Shown here: piece after piece, positions 1 through 9,079 of the stretch
How the letters are laid out: each line of letters opens with the position of its first letter
Position numbering within the stretch: the first letter of the stretch is position 1
Made by a program: the position numbers and the translations under genes
The notes under the pieces: generated by a model
Told to the model about the DNA's origin: nothing
Databases searched by the model: none
What the model saw: only the letters and a program-made list of their open reading frames with translations
Source of the DNA: Arboricoccus pini
Lineage (GTDB): Bacteria; Pseudomonadota; Alphaproteobacteria; Geminicoccales; Geminicoccaceae
Assembly: GCF_900187945.1 (NCBI RefSeq)
Contig: NZ_FYEH01000008.1
Span: 1 to 64,000, forward strand
Direction: 5' to 3'
DNA length: 64,000 nucleotides

Positions 1-2
1 AG

Positions 3-77
3 GACGCCAAGGCCCGCTTCCCCCAGGGCTGGAAGACCCTCAAGCCCTATCTGCGCGTCGTCGATCTCAATAAATAG
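3..77 (+). CDS. C-terminal end of an unidentified protein (partial)
   Basis: An open frame enters from the left edge and ends at TAG 75-77. It encodes 24 residues ending in PYLRVVDLNK. The tail is too short to assign a family. It runs in the same direction as the importer operon that starts at 318, but 240 bases separate them, so co-transcription is uncertain. The real gene begins outside the window. Confidence 0.5.
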   Translation, partial: DAKARFPQGWKTLKPYLRVVDLNK

Positions 78-108
78 CCGGGCCGCTCGCGCGCCCTTTG
101 TCGACCGG

Positions 109-130
109 GGCCGAGGAGGTGAGCTCGGCC
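109..130. terminator. possible stem-loop after the edge gene
   Basis: GGCCGAG (109-115) and CTCGGCC (124-130) can pair with an 8-base loop, about 30 bases past the stop of the edge gene. No T-run follows, so it is at best a weak or factor-assisted terminator. Confidence 0.2.
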
Positions 131-239
131 GCGCGTTCCGGGTCGGCGACAGGCTCGCCGCCCGTCGCCGACGCTTGACCCCGATCCGTCGAGCGTCAAG
201 GCAGGCGGGGCGCCATCGCGTCATCGTCGTCTCTAAAAG

Positions 240-256
240 CCTATATTCATCATAGG
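240..256. promoter_or_regulatory. inverted repeat CCTAT-N7-ATAGG upstream of the first importer operon
   Basis: CCTAT (240-244) and ATAGG (252-256) are exact inverted arms with a 7-base spacer, inside an AT-rich patch (about 230-270) of an otherwise GC-rich region and 62 bases before the first ATG. The left arm belongs to an AAGCCTATA string that recurs, slightly varied, upstream of other monooxygenase and importer genes here. This layout suits a LysR-type activator or the promoter itself; that role is inferred. Confidence 0.35.
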
Positions 257-317
257 TTACCTAACAAATTCAGTCGAACTGCCGGCGCCCTGCGGTCGCG
301 GCGAGGATGGTGTTCTT

Positions 318-1931
318 ATGCGATTGGCAAGACGGTCGTTCATCTCGAAGACGGCCAGCGTGACCGGCCTCGGCCTGCTGCCCGGTGTCGCGTTCGCGGC
401 GGATTCCCCCAGGCGCGGCGGGACGCTCTCCGCCATCATCCAGCCAGAGCCGGTCGTCTTGACCGCCGCCATCAATACCGCGGCGCCGACGGGCGTCGTC
501 TCAGGTTCCATCTTCGATGGTCTCGTCGATTACGACGCGGCACTGCAACCCGTGCCGGCCCTGGCGCAAAGCTGGGAGACCAGCGCGGACGGTCGGACGA
601 TCACCTTCCATCTGCGCCCTGGCGTCCTTTGGCATGATGGCCAGCCCTTCACATCGGCGGACGTGAAATGGACGCTCGAGAATGTCTGGAAGACCATTCA
701 TCCGCGCAACCAGGCGACCTTCGGCAAGGTCGAGACCGTCCTGACCCCGGACGATCATACCGTCATCCTGCATCTGAGCGCGCCATCGCTGGCGATCCTG
801 AGTTCGCTCAACAGTAATGGCGCGCAGATCCTGCCCCGGCATCTCTACGAAGGCACGGACGTTCTCAACAATCCATATAACAACAAGCCTATCGGCACGG
901 GGCCGTTTGTCTTCAAGGAATGGAATCGCGGCAACTATATCGTGCTGGAGCGTAATCCCCATTATTGGGACGAGGGAAAGCCTTACCTGGATCGGGTAAT
1001 CTTCAAGGTCATCCCCGATGCCGCCGCGCGCTCGGCGGCGCTGGAGACGGGCGAAGCGCACTATGCCGTGCTTAGCCCCGTGCCGCTCAAGGACGCGGCG
1101 CGACTGGCCAAGCTGCCGAGCCTTCGTGTTACGACGACGGGCTATGAGTGGGTGTCTCCCTGGCTCTTCTTCGACTTCAACGTGACGCGACCCGGTCTCG
1201 ACAACCCCAAGATCCGCCAGGCGCTGGCGCACGCTGTCGACAAGAATGCCATCGCCAAGATCGTCTGGTTCGGCTTTGGCGAGCCCGCCATCAGCCCGGT
1301 CCCAAGCTCGCTCAGGGCGTTTCACGATTCGACCGTGCCGCGCTACGATTTCGACCCCAAGAAAGCAGCCGCCCTCCTGGACGAGGCCGGCCTCAAGCCC
1401 CGCGCCGACGGCAACCGGCTGAGCCTCTTCATCGACTACATCCCCTACGGCGATGATTTCAAGCGCACCGCCGAATACCTGAAGCAGGCATTCAAGCGCG
1501 TCGGCGTCGAGGCGACGGTGCGCAGCCAGGACACGGCCGCCTATACCAAGCGCGTCTATGGCGACCGTGACTTCGATATCGCGATCACCTGGTTCGCCGC
1601 CTTCGCCGATCCGCAGATCGGCGTCACCCGCGCCTATTCCTCGGCCTCCATCGGCAAGAACATCCCTTGGACGAACGGCTCCGGCTATAATAATCCGAAG
1701 GTCGACCAGATCATCAGTGACGTACAAGGCGAGGCCGACCAGGCAAAGCGCATCGAGGCGTTCAAGAGTTTCCAGCAGATTGTCATGAGCGACTTGCCGA
1801 CCCTGCCGCTCCTGGAAATGAAATTTTTCAACGTCGAGGCGGCAGCATTGCGTCATCCACCGGCCTTCGGCGATCAGGTCTATGGCTCGTTGCGCGATTT
1901 CTGGCTGGACATATCCAGCGATCCCAAGTGA
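318..1931 (+). CDS. ABC transporter substrate-binding protein, peptide/nickel family 5 (paralogue 1)
   Basis: This is a periplasmic solute-binding protein of 537 residues, the normal size for the DppA/OppA/NikA group (SBP_bac_5). The N-terminus has an ARRSFISK stretch followed by a hydrophobic segment and an AFA cleavage site near residue 27, so it probably uses the Tat export route. Family hallmarks are visible: RGGTL soon after the signal, ITFHLRPGVLWHDGQPFTSADV in segments near residues 95-115, and RQALAHAVDK near residue 300. It opens a five-gene operon with a near-identical-length paralogue, two permeases and a fused ATPase. Ligand is unknown; these proteins bind peptides, metals, opines or thioether compounds. 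The context of flavin monooxygenases suggests an organosulfur ligand, which is inference only. Confidence 0.9.
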   Translation: MRLARRSFISKTASVTGLGLLPGVAFAADSPRRGGTLSAIIQPEPVVLTAAINTAAPTGVVSGSIFDGLVDYDAALQPVPALAQSWETSADGRTITFHLRPGVLWHDGQPFTSADVKWTLENVWKTIHPRNQATFGKVETVLTPDDHTVILHLSAPSLAILSSLNSNGAQILPRHLYEGTDVLNNPYNNKPIGTGPFVFKEWNRGNYIVLERNPHYWDEGKPYLDRVIFKVIPDAAARSAALETGEAHYAVLSPVPLKDAARLAKLPSLRVTTTGYEWVSPWLFFDFNVTRPGLDNPKIRQALAHAVDKNAIAKIVWFGFGEPAISPVPSSLRAFHDSTVPRYDFDPKKAAALLDEAGLKPRADGNRLSLFIDYIPYGDDFKRTAEYLKQAFKRVGVEATVRSQDTAAYTKRVYGDRDFDIAITWFAAFADPQIGVTRAYSSASIGKNIPWTNGSGYNNPKVDQIISDVQGEADQAKRIEAFKSFQQIVMSDLPTLPLLEMKFFNVEAAALRHPPAFGDQVYGSLRDFWLDISSDPK

Positions 1932-1950
1932 CTCCCGCAGGAAGAATGGC

Positions 1951-3564
1951 ATGCCTCGACTGAGCCGCCGATCCGCCGTTTCCAGGCTGGCCCTGGCTTC
2001 TCTCCTGGCTCCCTTGGGACCGGAGCTGGTCTTGGCCGCGACGACGCCAAGACGCGGCGGGACCTTGACGGCGATCGTCCAGCCGGAACCCGTGGTCCTG
2101 ACGGCCGCCGTGAATACGGCCGCACCCACCCAGTTCGTCAGCGGCAACGTCTTTGACGGACTGGTCGACTATGCGTTCGACCTCTCGCTCCGGCCCTCGC
2201 TGGCGACGAGTTGGGAGGTGGCCCCTGACGGCAAGACCATCACCTTCCACCTGCGCCAGGGCGTGCTCTGGCACGACGGCCAGCCCTTCACCTCGGCGGA
2301 CGTCAAATGGTCGCTCGAGAATGTCTGGCAGACCATCCATCCCCGCAACAAAAGCATCTACAAGAATGTCGAAACGGTCGATGTGCCCGATGAACACACG
2401 GTCGTCCTGCGCCTGAAGGCTCCCTCGCTGGCCATTATGAGCACGCTTAACGCCAGCGGTGCGACGATCCTCCCCAGGCATCTCTACGAAGGCACGGACA
2501 TTCTCACCAATCCTTACAACAATAAGCCGATCGGTACGGGGCCGTTCGTCTTCAAGGAATGGAAGAAGGGTGAATATATCCTTCTGGAGCGCAATCCGCA
2601 TTACTGGGACCAGGACAAGCCCTATCTGGACAAGCTCATCTTCAAGGTGGTGCCGGACGCCGCCGCGCGCGCCGCGGCTCTGGAAAAAGGCGAGGCTCAA
2701 TACGCGATCTTGAGCCCGGTGCCTTTGCGCGAGGCGGAAAGGCTGGGCAAGCTGCCGCAGCTGCGCATCGAGACGCGCGGCTATGAATGGCTCTCACCCG
2801 TCTTCTATCTCGATTTCAACATCGACAATCCTTATCTCAAGGATGTCAAAGTGCGTCAGGCGCTGGCCCACGCGATCGACCTGCAGGCCATCGCCAAGAT
2901 CGTCTGGTATGGTTTTGCCGTGCCGGCGATCAGCCCCGTACCCTCCACCGTGCCGTTCTTCCATAATCCCGACGTGCCGCGCTACGCCTTCGATCCCGCC
3001 AGGGCGGAGACGCTGCTCGACGAGGCGGGACTGAAGCGCGGTGCGAACGGCGTCCGCTTCAAGCTGACGCACGACTTCCTCCCCTATGGCGACGACTTCA
3101 AGCGCACGGGCGATTACCTGAAGCAGGCGCTAAAGCGCGTCGGCATCGAGGTCGATATCCGCGCCCAGGACACGGCCAGCTTCATCAAGCGCGTCTATGC
3201 CGACCGCGACTTCGACGTCTCCAGCAGCTGGAACGGCGCGTTCCCCGATCCGCAGATGGGCATCACACGGATCTACTGGTCGGGCTGGGTTGGCAGCGGG
3301 ACCCCCTGGACCAACGCCTCCGGCTACAAGAACCCGCTGGTCGACGATCTCATCGACCAGGCGGCGATCAGCCCCGACGCGAAGGCGCGGGCCGAGCTGT
3401 TCCGCAAATTCCAGACGGTTGTGCAAACCGACCTGCCGACCTTGCCGCTGGCGGAGCTGCGCTTCTTCACGCTCCACGCAGCCAATCTGCGCGACCTGAC
3501 GCAGCAAGGCGACCAGGTCTATGCCTCGGTCAAGAATGCCTGGTTCGATACGAGCGCGGAGTGA
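1951..3564 (+). CDS. ABC transporter substrate-binding protein, peptide/nickel family 5 (paralogue 2)
   Basis: This second family-5 solute-binding protein is also exactly 537 residues and matches its upstream neighbour at most positions over long stretches (for example VLWHDGQPFTSADVKW and YNNKPIGTGPFVFKEW). I place the start at ATG 1951, preceded by AGGAAG and followed by a LSRRSA...VLAA export signal. An open extension back to 1882 would overlap the previous gene and lacks a signal. The pair looks like a tandem duplication that has diverged mainly in the signal peptide and surface segments. Two binding proteins sharing one permease pair usually broaden substrate range. Stop is 6 bases before the permease gene. 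Confidence 0.9.
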   Translation: MPRLSRRSAVSRLALASLLAPLGPELVLAATTPRRGGTLTAIVQPEPVVLTAAVNTAAPTQFVSGNVFDGLVDYAFDLSLRPSLATSWEVAPDGKTITFHLRQGVLWHDGQPFTSADVKWSLENVWQTIHPRNKSIYKNVETVDVPDEHTVVLRLKAPSLAIMSTLNASGATILPRHLYEGTDILTNPYNNKPIGTGPFVFKEWKKGEYILLERNPHYWDQDKPYLDKLIFKVVPDAAARAAALEKGEAQYAILSPVPLREAERLGKLPQLRIETRGYEWLSPVFYLDFNIDNPYLKDVKVRQALAHAIDLQAIAKIVWYGFAVPAISPVPSTVPFFHNPDVPRYAFDPARAETLLDEAGLKRGANGVRFKLTHDFLPYGDDFKRTGDYLKQALKRVGIEVDIRAQDTASFIKRVYADRDFDVSSSWNGAFPDPQMGITRIYWSGWVGSGTPWTNASGYKNPLVDDLIDQAAISPDAKARAELFRKFQTVVQTDLPTLPLAELRFFTLHAANLRDLTQQGDQVYASVKNAWFDTSAE

Positions 3565-3570
3565 AGCTGC

Positions 3571-4545
3571 ATGGCCAGCCTGCACTATTGGGCGCGACGC
3601 CTGATCCAGATCATTTTCGTGGTCCTTGGCATCGCGGTGATCAATTTCTTTCTCCTGCACCTCGCACCGGGCGATGCCGCCTCGGTGCTGGCCGGCGAGG
3701 CGGGTGCTGCCAGCCCTGACTACATGGCGGCCCTGCGTGCGCAGTTCGGCCTCGACCAACCGCTCTACATCCAGTTTGCGCGCTATATCGGCAATATCCT
3801 GACCTTCAATCTCGGCTTTTCCTTCCGCCAGGGCCTGCCGGTCCTGGACCTCATCTTACAGCGTCTGCCGGCCACCCTCCTCTTGATGGGCACCAGTATC
3901 GGCTTTGCCTTTCTTGGCGGCTCCGCCCTGGGCGTGCTGGCGGCCCGTCGGGTTGGCCGAGGAGCTGACATCGTGATTTCGACCGTGGCTCTTCTTTTCT
4001 ATGCCACGCCCTTGTTCTGGATCGGCATTGTCCTGGTCGTCGTCTTCTCGGTCTGGCTCGACTGGCTGCCGGTCGGCGGCATGAGCAGCATCGAGAGCGG
4101 TTATGGCGGCATCGCCTATGCCCTGGACGTGGCCCGTCACCTGGTCCTGCCGGCGGTAACGCTGGGCCTCTTCTATCTGGCCGCCTACACGCGCCTTATG
4201 CGCGCCTCGGTCTTGAGCGTGATGTCACGTGATTTCATCCGCTCCGCAAGGGCGCGCGGTGTGGACGAGCGACGCCTGATGCGCCGCCATGTCGTGCCGA
4301 ACGCGCTGCTTCCGGTCGTCACCATGCTGGGCGTGCAGATCGGCTCGATCCTGGGCGGCGCGGTTCTGGTCGAGACGGTCTTTGCCTGGCCGGGTCTCGG
4401 CCGTCTAGCCTTCGAGGCCTTGTTTCAGCGCGATCTCAATTTGCTGCTCGGTATCCTCCTTTGCAGCTCCATCATCGTCGTGCTCGTCAATCTTGGCGTC
4501 GATCTCCTTTATAGCGTCCTCGACCCGCGCATCGAACTGAACTGA
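3571..4545 (+). CDS. ABC transporter permease, DppB-like
   Basis: This 324-residue inner-membrane permease has the DppB/OppB layout: an N-terminal helix after about residue 8, a periplasmic segment with the LAPGDAASVLAGE and LRAQFGLDQPLY signatures (residues 30-70), and five further hydrophobic helices. The EAA-type cytoplasmic loop that contacts the ATPase is seen as SARARGVDERRLMRRHVVPNA near residues 228-250 (given here in overlapping pieces). It starts 6 bases after the second binding protein and its stop is one base before the next permease ATG, so translation is probably coupled. It forms the pore as a heterodimer with the next product. Confidence 0.93.
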   Translation: MASLHYWARRLIQIIFVVLGIAVINFFLLHLAPGDAASVLAGEAGAASPDYMAALRAQFGLDQPLYIQFARYIGNILTFNLGFSFRQGLPVLDLILQRLPATLLLMGTSIGFAFLGGSALGVLAARRVGRGADIVISTVALLFYATPLFWIGIVLVVVFSVWLDWLPVGGMSSIESGYGGIAYALDVARHLVLPAVTLGLFYLAAYTRLMRASVLSVMSRDFIRSARARGVDERRLMRRHVVPNALLPVVTMLGVQIGSILGGAVLVETVFAWPGLGRLAFEALFQRDLNLLLGILLCSSIIVVLVNLGVDLLYSVLDPRIELN

Positions 4546-4546
4546 C

Positions 4547-5437
4547 ATGGCACTGGCTGAACCCGACGAACTGGGAGCACCCGCGGGCGCGCTGATGCCG
4601 CAAAGCGGTCCCTGCCTGGCGATGCGGCTGCTGCGGCGGCCATGCGCCGTCATCGGCCTCATCCTCCTGGCGGTGATCCTCTTCATGGCCGCCAGTGCGA
4701 ACTGGCTCTATCCCGACGATCCACTCGACATGGTGGCGCTGCCCTTCCTCTGGCCGGGTGACGATCCGGCTTTCCCCCTGGGGACGGACATGCTGGGTCG
4801 CGATCTCATCGCCGGCATCTTCCACGGTGCCCGCGTCTCGCTGGCGATCGGCGTCGTCGCCACCTTCGTCTCGCTTCTCATCGGTGTCGGGATCGGCCTC
4901 CTTGCCGGCTATCACGGCAAGCGGCTCGATCAGGGCCTCATGCGCGCGACCGAGCTGTTCCAGACGATACCGCCCTTCCTCTTCGTCTTGGCGGTGGTCG
5001 CCATCCTTCAGCCCTCGATCCCGGCCATCGTACTGGCGATCGGCATCACCTCCTGGCCGGGCCTGGCGCGCATTGTGCGGGCCGAGACGCTGAAGCTCCG
5101 CCAGAGCGAGTTTGTCGAGGCCCTGATCGGCATGGGTCTGCCTTCCTGGCGCATCATCCTCTTCCACATCCTGCCAGGCACGCTGGCACCGATCATCGTC
5201 TCGGCCTCGATGATGGTGGCAACCGCGATCCTCACCGAATCCAGCCTGGCCTTCCTGGGCTTGGGCGATCCCAACGTCATCAGCTGGGGCGGCATGGTCG
5301 GCGCCGGCCGGGAGGTGCTGCGCACCGATTGGTATGTCGCAACCTTGCCCGGCATCGCCATCCTGGTCGCGGTACTGGCCCTGAACCTTCTGGGCGATGG
5401 CCTGAACGACGCCCTCGATGCGAAGCAGCACCAATGA
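4547..5437 (+). CDS. ABC transporter permease, DppC-like
   Basis: This 296-residue permease has the DppC/OppC plan: a short cytoplasmic N-terminus, a first helix around residues 28-46, a periplasmic stretch with FPLGTDMLGRDL, and five more helices. The ATPase-contact loop appears as EALIGMGLPSWRIILFHILP near residue 185. The end shows the usual ESSLAFLGLGDP motif. It starts one base after the DppB-like stop and overlaps the ATPase start by four bases (ATGA at 5434-5437). Together with the upstream genes it completes the membrane part of a Dpp-type importer. Confidence 0.93.
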   Translation: MALAEPDELGAPAGALMPQSGPCLAMRLLRRPCAVIGLILLAVILFMAASANWLYPDDPLDMVALPFLWPGDDPAFPLGTDMLGRDLIAGIFHGARVSLAIGVVATFVSLLIGVGIGLLAGYHGKRLDQGLMRATELFQTIPPFLFVLAVVAILQPSIPAIVLAIGITSWPGLARIVRAETLKLRQSEFVEALIGMGLPSWRIILFHILPGTLAPIIVSASMMVATAILTESSLAFLGLGDPNVISWGGMVGAGREVLRTDWYVATLPGIAILVAVLALNLLGDGLNDALDAKQHQ

Positions 5438-7248
5438 GCGAGACCATTCTCCAGACCTCGGTCGTCGCGGCAGCCGAACCAGTGGCCCCGGTCTTGACGG
5501 TGCAAGATCTCCGCGTCGAATTTCGCCATGGCGGGCGTTGGACCCCGGTGGTGCGTGGCGTGTCATTCGATATCCGGCCAGCCGAAACCCTGGCCGTGGT
5601 TGGGGAATCAGGCTCCGGCAAAAGCGTCACCGCCCTCTCGATCATGCGCCTGCTGCCGAAAAGGACGGCGCGCATCGGTGGCCGCGTCGAGCTGGCCGGC
5701 CGCAACCTTCTGGATCTGCCCGAACCGGCCCTGCCAAGCGTGCGCGGACGCGAGGTCGGCATGATCTTCCAGGAGCCGATGACCAGCCTCAATCCGGTCA
5801 TGCCGATCGGCCAGCAGATCGGCGAGACGCTGCGTATCCACCAGAAAATGTCGGCGCGGGCCGCCGATGCGGAGGTGGTTCGCCTGCTCGATCGTGTGCG
5901 TATCCCCGATGCGCGGCGCCGGCGGCTGGACTACCCGCACCGCCTCTCCGGCGGCATGCGACAGCGGGCGATGATCGCCGCCGCCATCGCCTGCCGGCCG
6001 AAGCTGCTCATCGCCGACGAGCCCACCACGGCCCTGGACGTCACCATCCAGGCCCAGATTCTCGACCTCTTGCGCGATCTCCAGGACGAGATGGGCGTGG
6101 CCCTCCTGTTCATTACCCACGACATGGGTGTCGTCGCACAGCTGGCCGACCGGGTCATGGTCATGCGACATGGTCAGATCGTCGAGCAGGGCCAGGCGGC
6201 TTCCTTGCTGGCAGCACCGTCCCAAGCCTACACCAAGGCCTTGCTGGCGGCGGTACCCCGCCTGGGTGACATGGCGGGCTCGACCACACCGCGCCGCTTC
6301 GCCGATGGCGCGCAGCCGGCCCAGGGCGGTGAAGCGCCGGCGCAGGGTCGGCCTTTGCTCACGGTCGAGGATCTGGTCACGCGGTTTCCCGCACGGCGGA
6401 ACTGGCGGGGCCGCCGAACCGCCGAGGTCGTGGCCGTCGATCATGTGTCCTTCGACCTCCATGAGGGCGAGACGCTGGCGATCGTCGGCGAATCGGGCTC
6501 CGGCAAGTCGACGACCGGACGCAGCATTCTGCGCCTGATCGAGCCGTACTCAGGCAGCGTGCGGTTCGCCGGGCAGACTCTGGCCGGCCTCGACGAGGTG
6601 GCCTTACGGCCGTTCCGCCAGCGCATGCAGATGATCTTCCAAGATCCGTTCGGCTCGCTCGACCCGCGCCAGACGATCGGCAGCGCGCTGGCCGAGCCGA
6701 TCAGGCTGCATGGCCTGGCACGCGGCAGGCAGATTCGCGAGCGGACGGCCGAACTTCTGGTCCGGGTGGGTCTGGATGCCGCCCATCTCGACCGGTACCC
6801 GCATCAATTTTCCGGCGGGCAGCGCCAGCGCATCTGTATCGCCCGCGCCCTGGCGCTGGAGCCGCGCCTCCTGATCGCCGACGAAGCGGTCTCGGCGCTG
6901 GACGTGTCCGTCAAGGCCAGGATCGTCGATCTCTTGATCGATCTCCAGCAGCAGCTCGGCATCGCCTGCCTGTTCATCAGTCACGACATGGCGGTGGTCG
7001 AGCGCATCAGCCACCGGATCGCCGTCATGTATCGCGGCCAGATCGTCGAGATCGGCAGCCGGGCACAAATCATGGAAACGCCGCAGCACCCCTATACACG
7101 CCACCTCTTGAACGCCGTCCCCTCCCTCACGCGCGCCGCGCCTCTGCCTCGAGGCGCTGCCGGTTTCATGCCGGACTTTCCCTTCAGGCCGGGACCAAGG
7201 CCACGCCTCGAGGTGGCCCCGGGACATTTCGTCCAGGCATCAGACTAA
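5434..7248 (+). CDS. ABC transporter ATP-binding protein, fused DppD-DppF type
   Basis: This 604-residue protein carries two complete ABC ATPase domains in one chain. Each has a Walker A ([12 protein letters not shown], then [12 protein letters not shown]), a signature (LSGGMRQR, then FSGGQRQR) and a Walker B ([12 protein letters not shown], then [12 protein letters not shown]). The first domain ends with the oligopeptide-type C-terminal extension ([14 protein letters not shown]), the second with [12 protein letters not shown] choose ATG 5434, which overlaps the permease stop as ATGA; an open extension to 5329 only reads through the permease. Usual systems encode the two ATPases separately; fused forms are known for GsiA and YejF. 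The second Dpp operon here has the same fusion. Confidence 0.93.
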   Translation: MSETILQTSVVAAAEPVAPVLTVQDLRVEFRHGGRWTPVVRGVSFDIRPAETLAVVGESGSGKSVTALSIMRLLPKRTARIGGRVELAGRNLLDLPEPALPSVRGREVGMIFQEPMTSLNPVMPIGQQIGETLRIHQKMSARAADAEVVRLLDRVRIPDARRRRLDYPHRLSGGMRQRAMIAAAIACRPKLLIADEPTTALDVTIQAQILDLLRDLQDEMGVALLFITHDMGVVAQLADRVMVMRHGQIVEQGQAASLLAAPSQAYTKALLAAVPRLGDMAGSTTPRRFADGAQPAQGGEAPAQGRPLLTVEDLVTRFPARRNWRGRRTAEVVAVDHVSFDLHEGETLAIVGESGSGKSTTGRSILRLIEPYSGSVRFAGQTLAGLDEVALRPFRQRMQMIFQDPFGSLDPRQTIGSALAEPIRLHGLARGRQIRERTAELLVRVGLDAAHLDRYPHQFSGGQRQRICIARALALEPRLLIADEAVSALDVSVKARIVDLLIDLQQQLGIACLFISHDMAVVERISHRIAVMYRGQIVEIGSRAQIMETPQHPYTRHLLNAVPSLTRAAPLPRGAAGFMPDFPFRPGPRPRLEVAPGHFVQASD

Positions 7249-7341
7249 GGCCCCAAGAAAGCCGTCTATGGCGATTGGGACAAGAAGCCTCTCGATGAAA
7301 GCATGTCGGACGAAATGATCTTCATCGTTGAAGCCGCCTGA
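7249..7341 (+). pseudogene. orphan in-frame tail after the ATPase gene
   Basis: Directly after the ATPase stop the same frame stays open for 30 codons to TGA 7339-7341. It encodes a coding-like string including VYGDWDKKPLDESMSDEMIF, unlike random GC-rich translation. There is no start codon near its beginning and no ribosome site. It looks like the C-terminus of a lost gene left by a deletion that fused its end to the ATPase stop. I do not recognise the family. Confidence 0.3.
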
Positions 7342-7413
7342 GCCTGCCAGCCGTATATCCGTGCCCCTTTGATGTTCAAGGGCATGGTCGGCGGTCGTGG
7401 GGCATTCCGCCGG

Positions 7414-8793
7414 TCAGCGACTGGCGGGGAAAGGTCGATAGCCGGCGGCTGGATGGGGAGGGGTCAGCAGCCGGCGGCCACCCGGGAAGAGCTTTTCACG
7501 CAGCGTGCCCTCGCCGTAGCGCTGCTTGTATCGACCTCGCTTTTGCAGCTCGGGAACGAGCAGGTCGACGACGTCGACGAAGGTCTCGGGTGCCACGGCA
7601 TAGGCCAGATTGAAGCCATCGATGCCGGTCAGTTCCATCCAGCGCTCCAACTGGTCGGCGACCCCGGCCGGATCGCCGACGATCACGGGGCCGATGCCAC
7701 CGATACCGGCATGCTCGGCCACCTCGCGAACCGTCCAGACTCTCTCGGGATCCGCGCGGCTGATATTCTCAAGCGCCGAGCGACCGGCATCGTTGTCGAT
7801 ATAGCGTATCTCCTGATCCGGGTCGTACCGGCTGAAATCGAGCCCGGTCCAGCCGGAGAACAGGGTAAGCGCCCCCTCGACGCTCACATAGCTGCGATAT
7901 TCCTCGTGCTTGGCGGCGGCCGCCGCCGCTGTCGGCGCCACGATGACGGTGGCAAGGGCGAAGATGAGCACGGAGGCCGGATCGCGGCCCGCTTCCTCCG
8001 CCGCCTGACGAACGCCTTGAACCCTTGGGGCCACCACCTGGGGCGAGGGGCCGGACATGAAAACGCACTCGGCATGGCGGCCGGCGAAAGCCCGGCCCTT
8101 TGTCGACGATCCCGCCTGGTAGAGGACCGGTGTTCGCTGGAGCGAGGGCTCGGCCAGGTGAATGGCGTCCAGCCGGTGATGCTGGCTTGCATGGTGAACG
8201 CGGTGAACCTTCGCAGGATCGGTGAAGATGCCGCGTTCCTTGTCGCGCAGGACCGCACCTTCCTCCCAGCTTCCCTCCCAGAGCTTGTAGACCACCTCCA
8301 TGTAATCCTCGGCGATCAGGTAGCGATCGTCGTGCGCGTTCTGCCGATCTCGCCCCAGGCCCTTGGCGGCGCTGTCCAGATAGCCCGTGACGATGTTCCA
8401 GCCGATGCGGCCTTCTGTCAGGTGGTCCAGCGTCGACATGCGGCGTGCAAAGGTGAAAGGCGGCTCGTAGGAAAGCGTGCAGGTGATGCCGAACCCCAGA
8501 TGCCTGGTCGCCTGCGCCATGGCCGGGACGAGCAGCATGGGATCGTTGACGGGAATCTGCGTCGCGTTGCGCAAGGCGGCGTCCGCGTTTTGACCATAGA
8601 CGTCATAGACGCCCAGGACGTCGGCAAGAAATAGGCCGTCAAAGAGGCCGCGCTCCAGCACCGCTGCAAGCTCAACCCAGTAACCCAGCCGGTTATATTC
8701 GCCCGACCGGTCGCGCGGATGGCGCCAGAGACCAGGTGACTGATGCGCGACGCAGTTCATGTCGAAGGCGTTGAGACGAATTTCTTGGCGCAT
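7414..8793 (-). CDS. LLM-class flavin-dependent monooxygenase (NtaA/SnaA/DszA group)
   Basis: This 459-residue protein belongs to the bacterial luciferase-like monooxygenases of the nitrilotriacetate/pristinamycin/dibenzothiophene-sulfone group. Visible hallmarks are LFDGLFLADVLGVYD near residue 50, a TLDHLTEGRIGWNIVTGYLD string near residue 130 (read in two parts), HDDRYLIAEDYMEVVYKLWEGSWE, and the LYQAGSSTKGRAFAGRHAE FMN-site segment. Such enzymes are two-component: they use reduced FMN from a separate reductase and oxygen to cleave C-S or C-N bonds or oxidise sulfones. It lies downstream of and in line with a sulfonate-type importer (11719 to 9080), 286 bases away. The likely role is desulfurisation of an imported organosulfur compound; the exact substrate is not predictable. 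Confidence 0.88.
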   Translation of the reverse strand: MRQEIRLNAFDMNCVAHQSPGLWRHPRDRSGEYNRLGYWVELAAVLERGLFDGLFLADVLGVYDVYGQNADAALRNATQIPVNDPMLLVPAMAQATRHLGFGITCTLSYEPPFTFARRMSTLDHLTEGRIGWNIVTGYLDSAAKGLGRDRQNAHDDRYLIAEDYMEVVYKLWEGSWEEGAVLRDKERGIFTDPAKVHRVHHASQHHRLDAIHLAEPSLQRTPVLYQAGSSTKGRAFAGRHAECVFMSGPSPQVVAPRVQGVRQAAEEAGRDPASVLIFALATVIVAPTAAAAAAKHEEYRSYVSVEGALTLFSGWTGLDFSRYDPDQEIRYIDNDAGRSALENISRADPERVWTVREVAEHAGIGGIGPVIVGDPAGVADQLERWMELTGIDGFNLAYAVAPETFVDVVDLLVPELQKRGRYKQRYGEGTLREKLFPGGRRLLTPPHPAAGYRPFPASR

Positions 8794-8902
8794 GGATTTG
8801 CTTAACCGAAGGCAGCGTCAGGTACCGAGGAGCAGAGGAAAGGAGTCTCTCGACCCGGCGGCGACACCAGCCGAGTCATCCATTGTTATCATGACGATCG
8901 TC

Positions 8903-8914
8903 TTTATAGACTTT
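8903..8914 (-). promoter_or_regulatory. AAAGTCTATAAA motif upstream of LLM gene 1
   Basis: On the minus strand AAAGTCTATAAA lies about 110 bases before the monooxygenase start. The same core (AGYCTATA or AGCCTATT) occurs before the operons at 318 and 11719 and between the divergent genes at 54381/54515. The remaining spacer 8794-9079 contains no gene; a small GGCTG/CAGCC hairpin at 8960-8973 may end the permease transcript. Confidence 0.3.
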
Positions 8915-9079
8915 CTGCCGGCCCGTCACTAGGCGGGGCATAACGCCAGCCGCGATGAGGGCTGGTCCCAGCCGCGCCCAAGCGAAGAGGGCGCGGCGGG
9001 GCCCGAATGAAAGCCCCTCCTGTCCAGACGCAAGGATCCGGCACGCAAGGTGGCGTTCCCTCGGGCCGGGCGGCGGCAA

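Noticed and set aside
501-2147. Long open frame (548 codons) on the minus strand across the first two binding protein genes
   Set aside because: It is antisense to two clear family-5 binding proteins, has no family motif, and reflects the GC-rich third-position bias of the real frame.
7369-8634. 421-codon plus-strand open frame
   Set aside because: Antisense to the LLM monooxygenase at 7414-8793, which has all family motifs; no ribosome site or recognisable domain.
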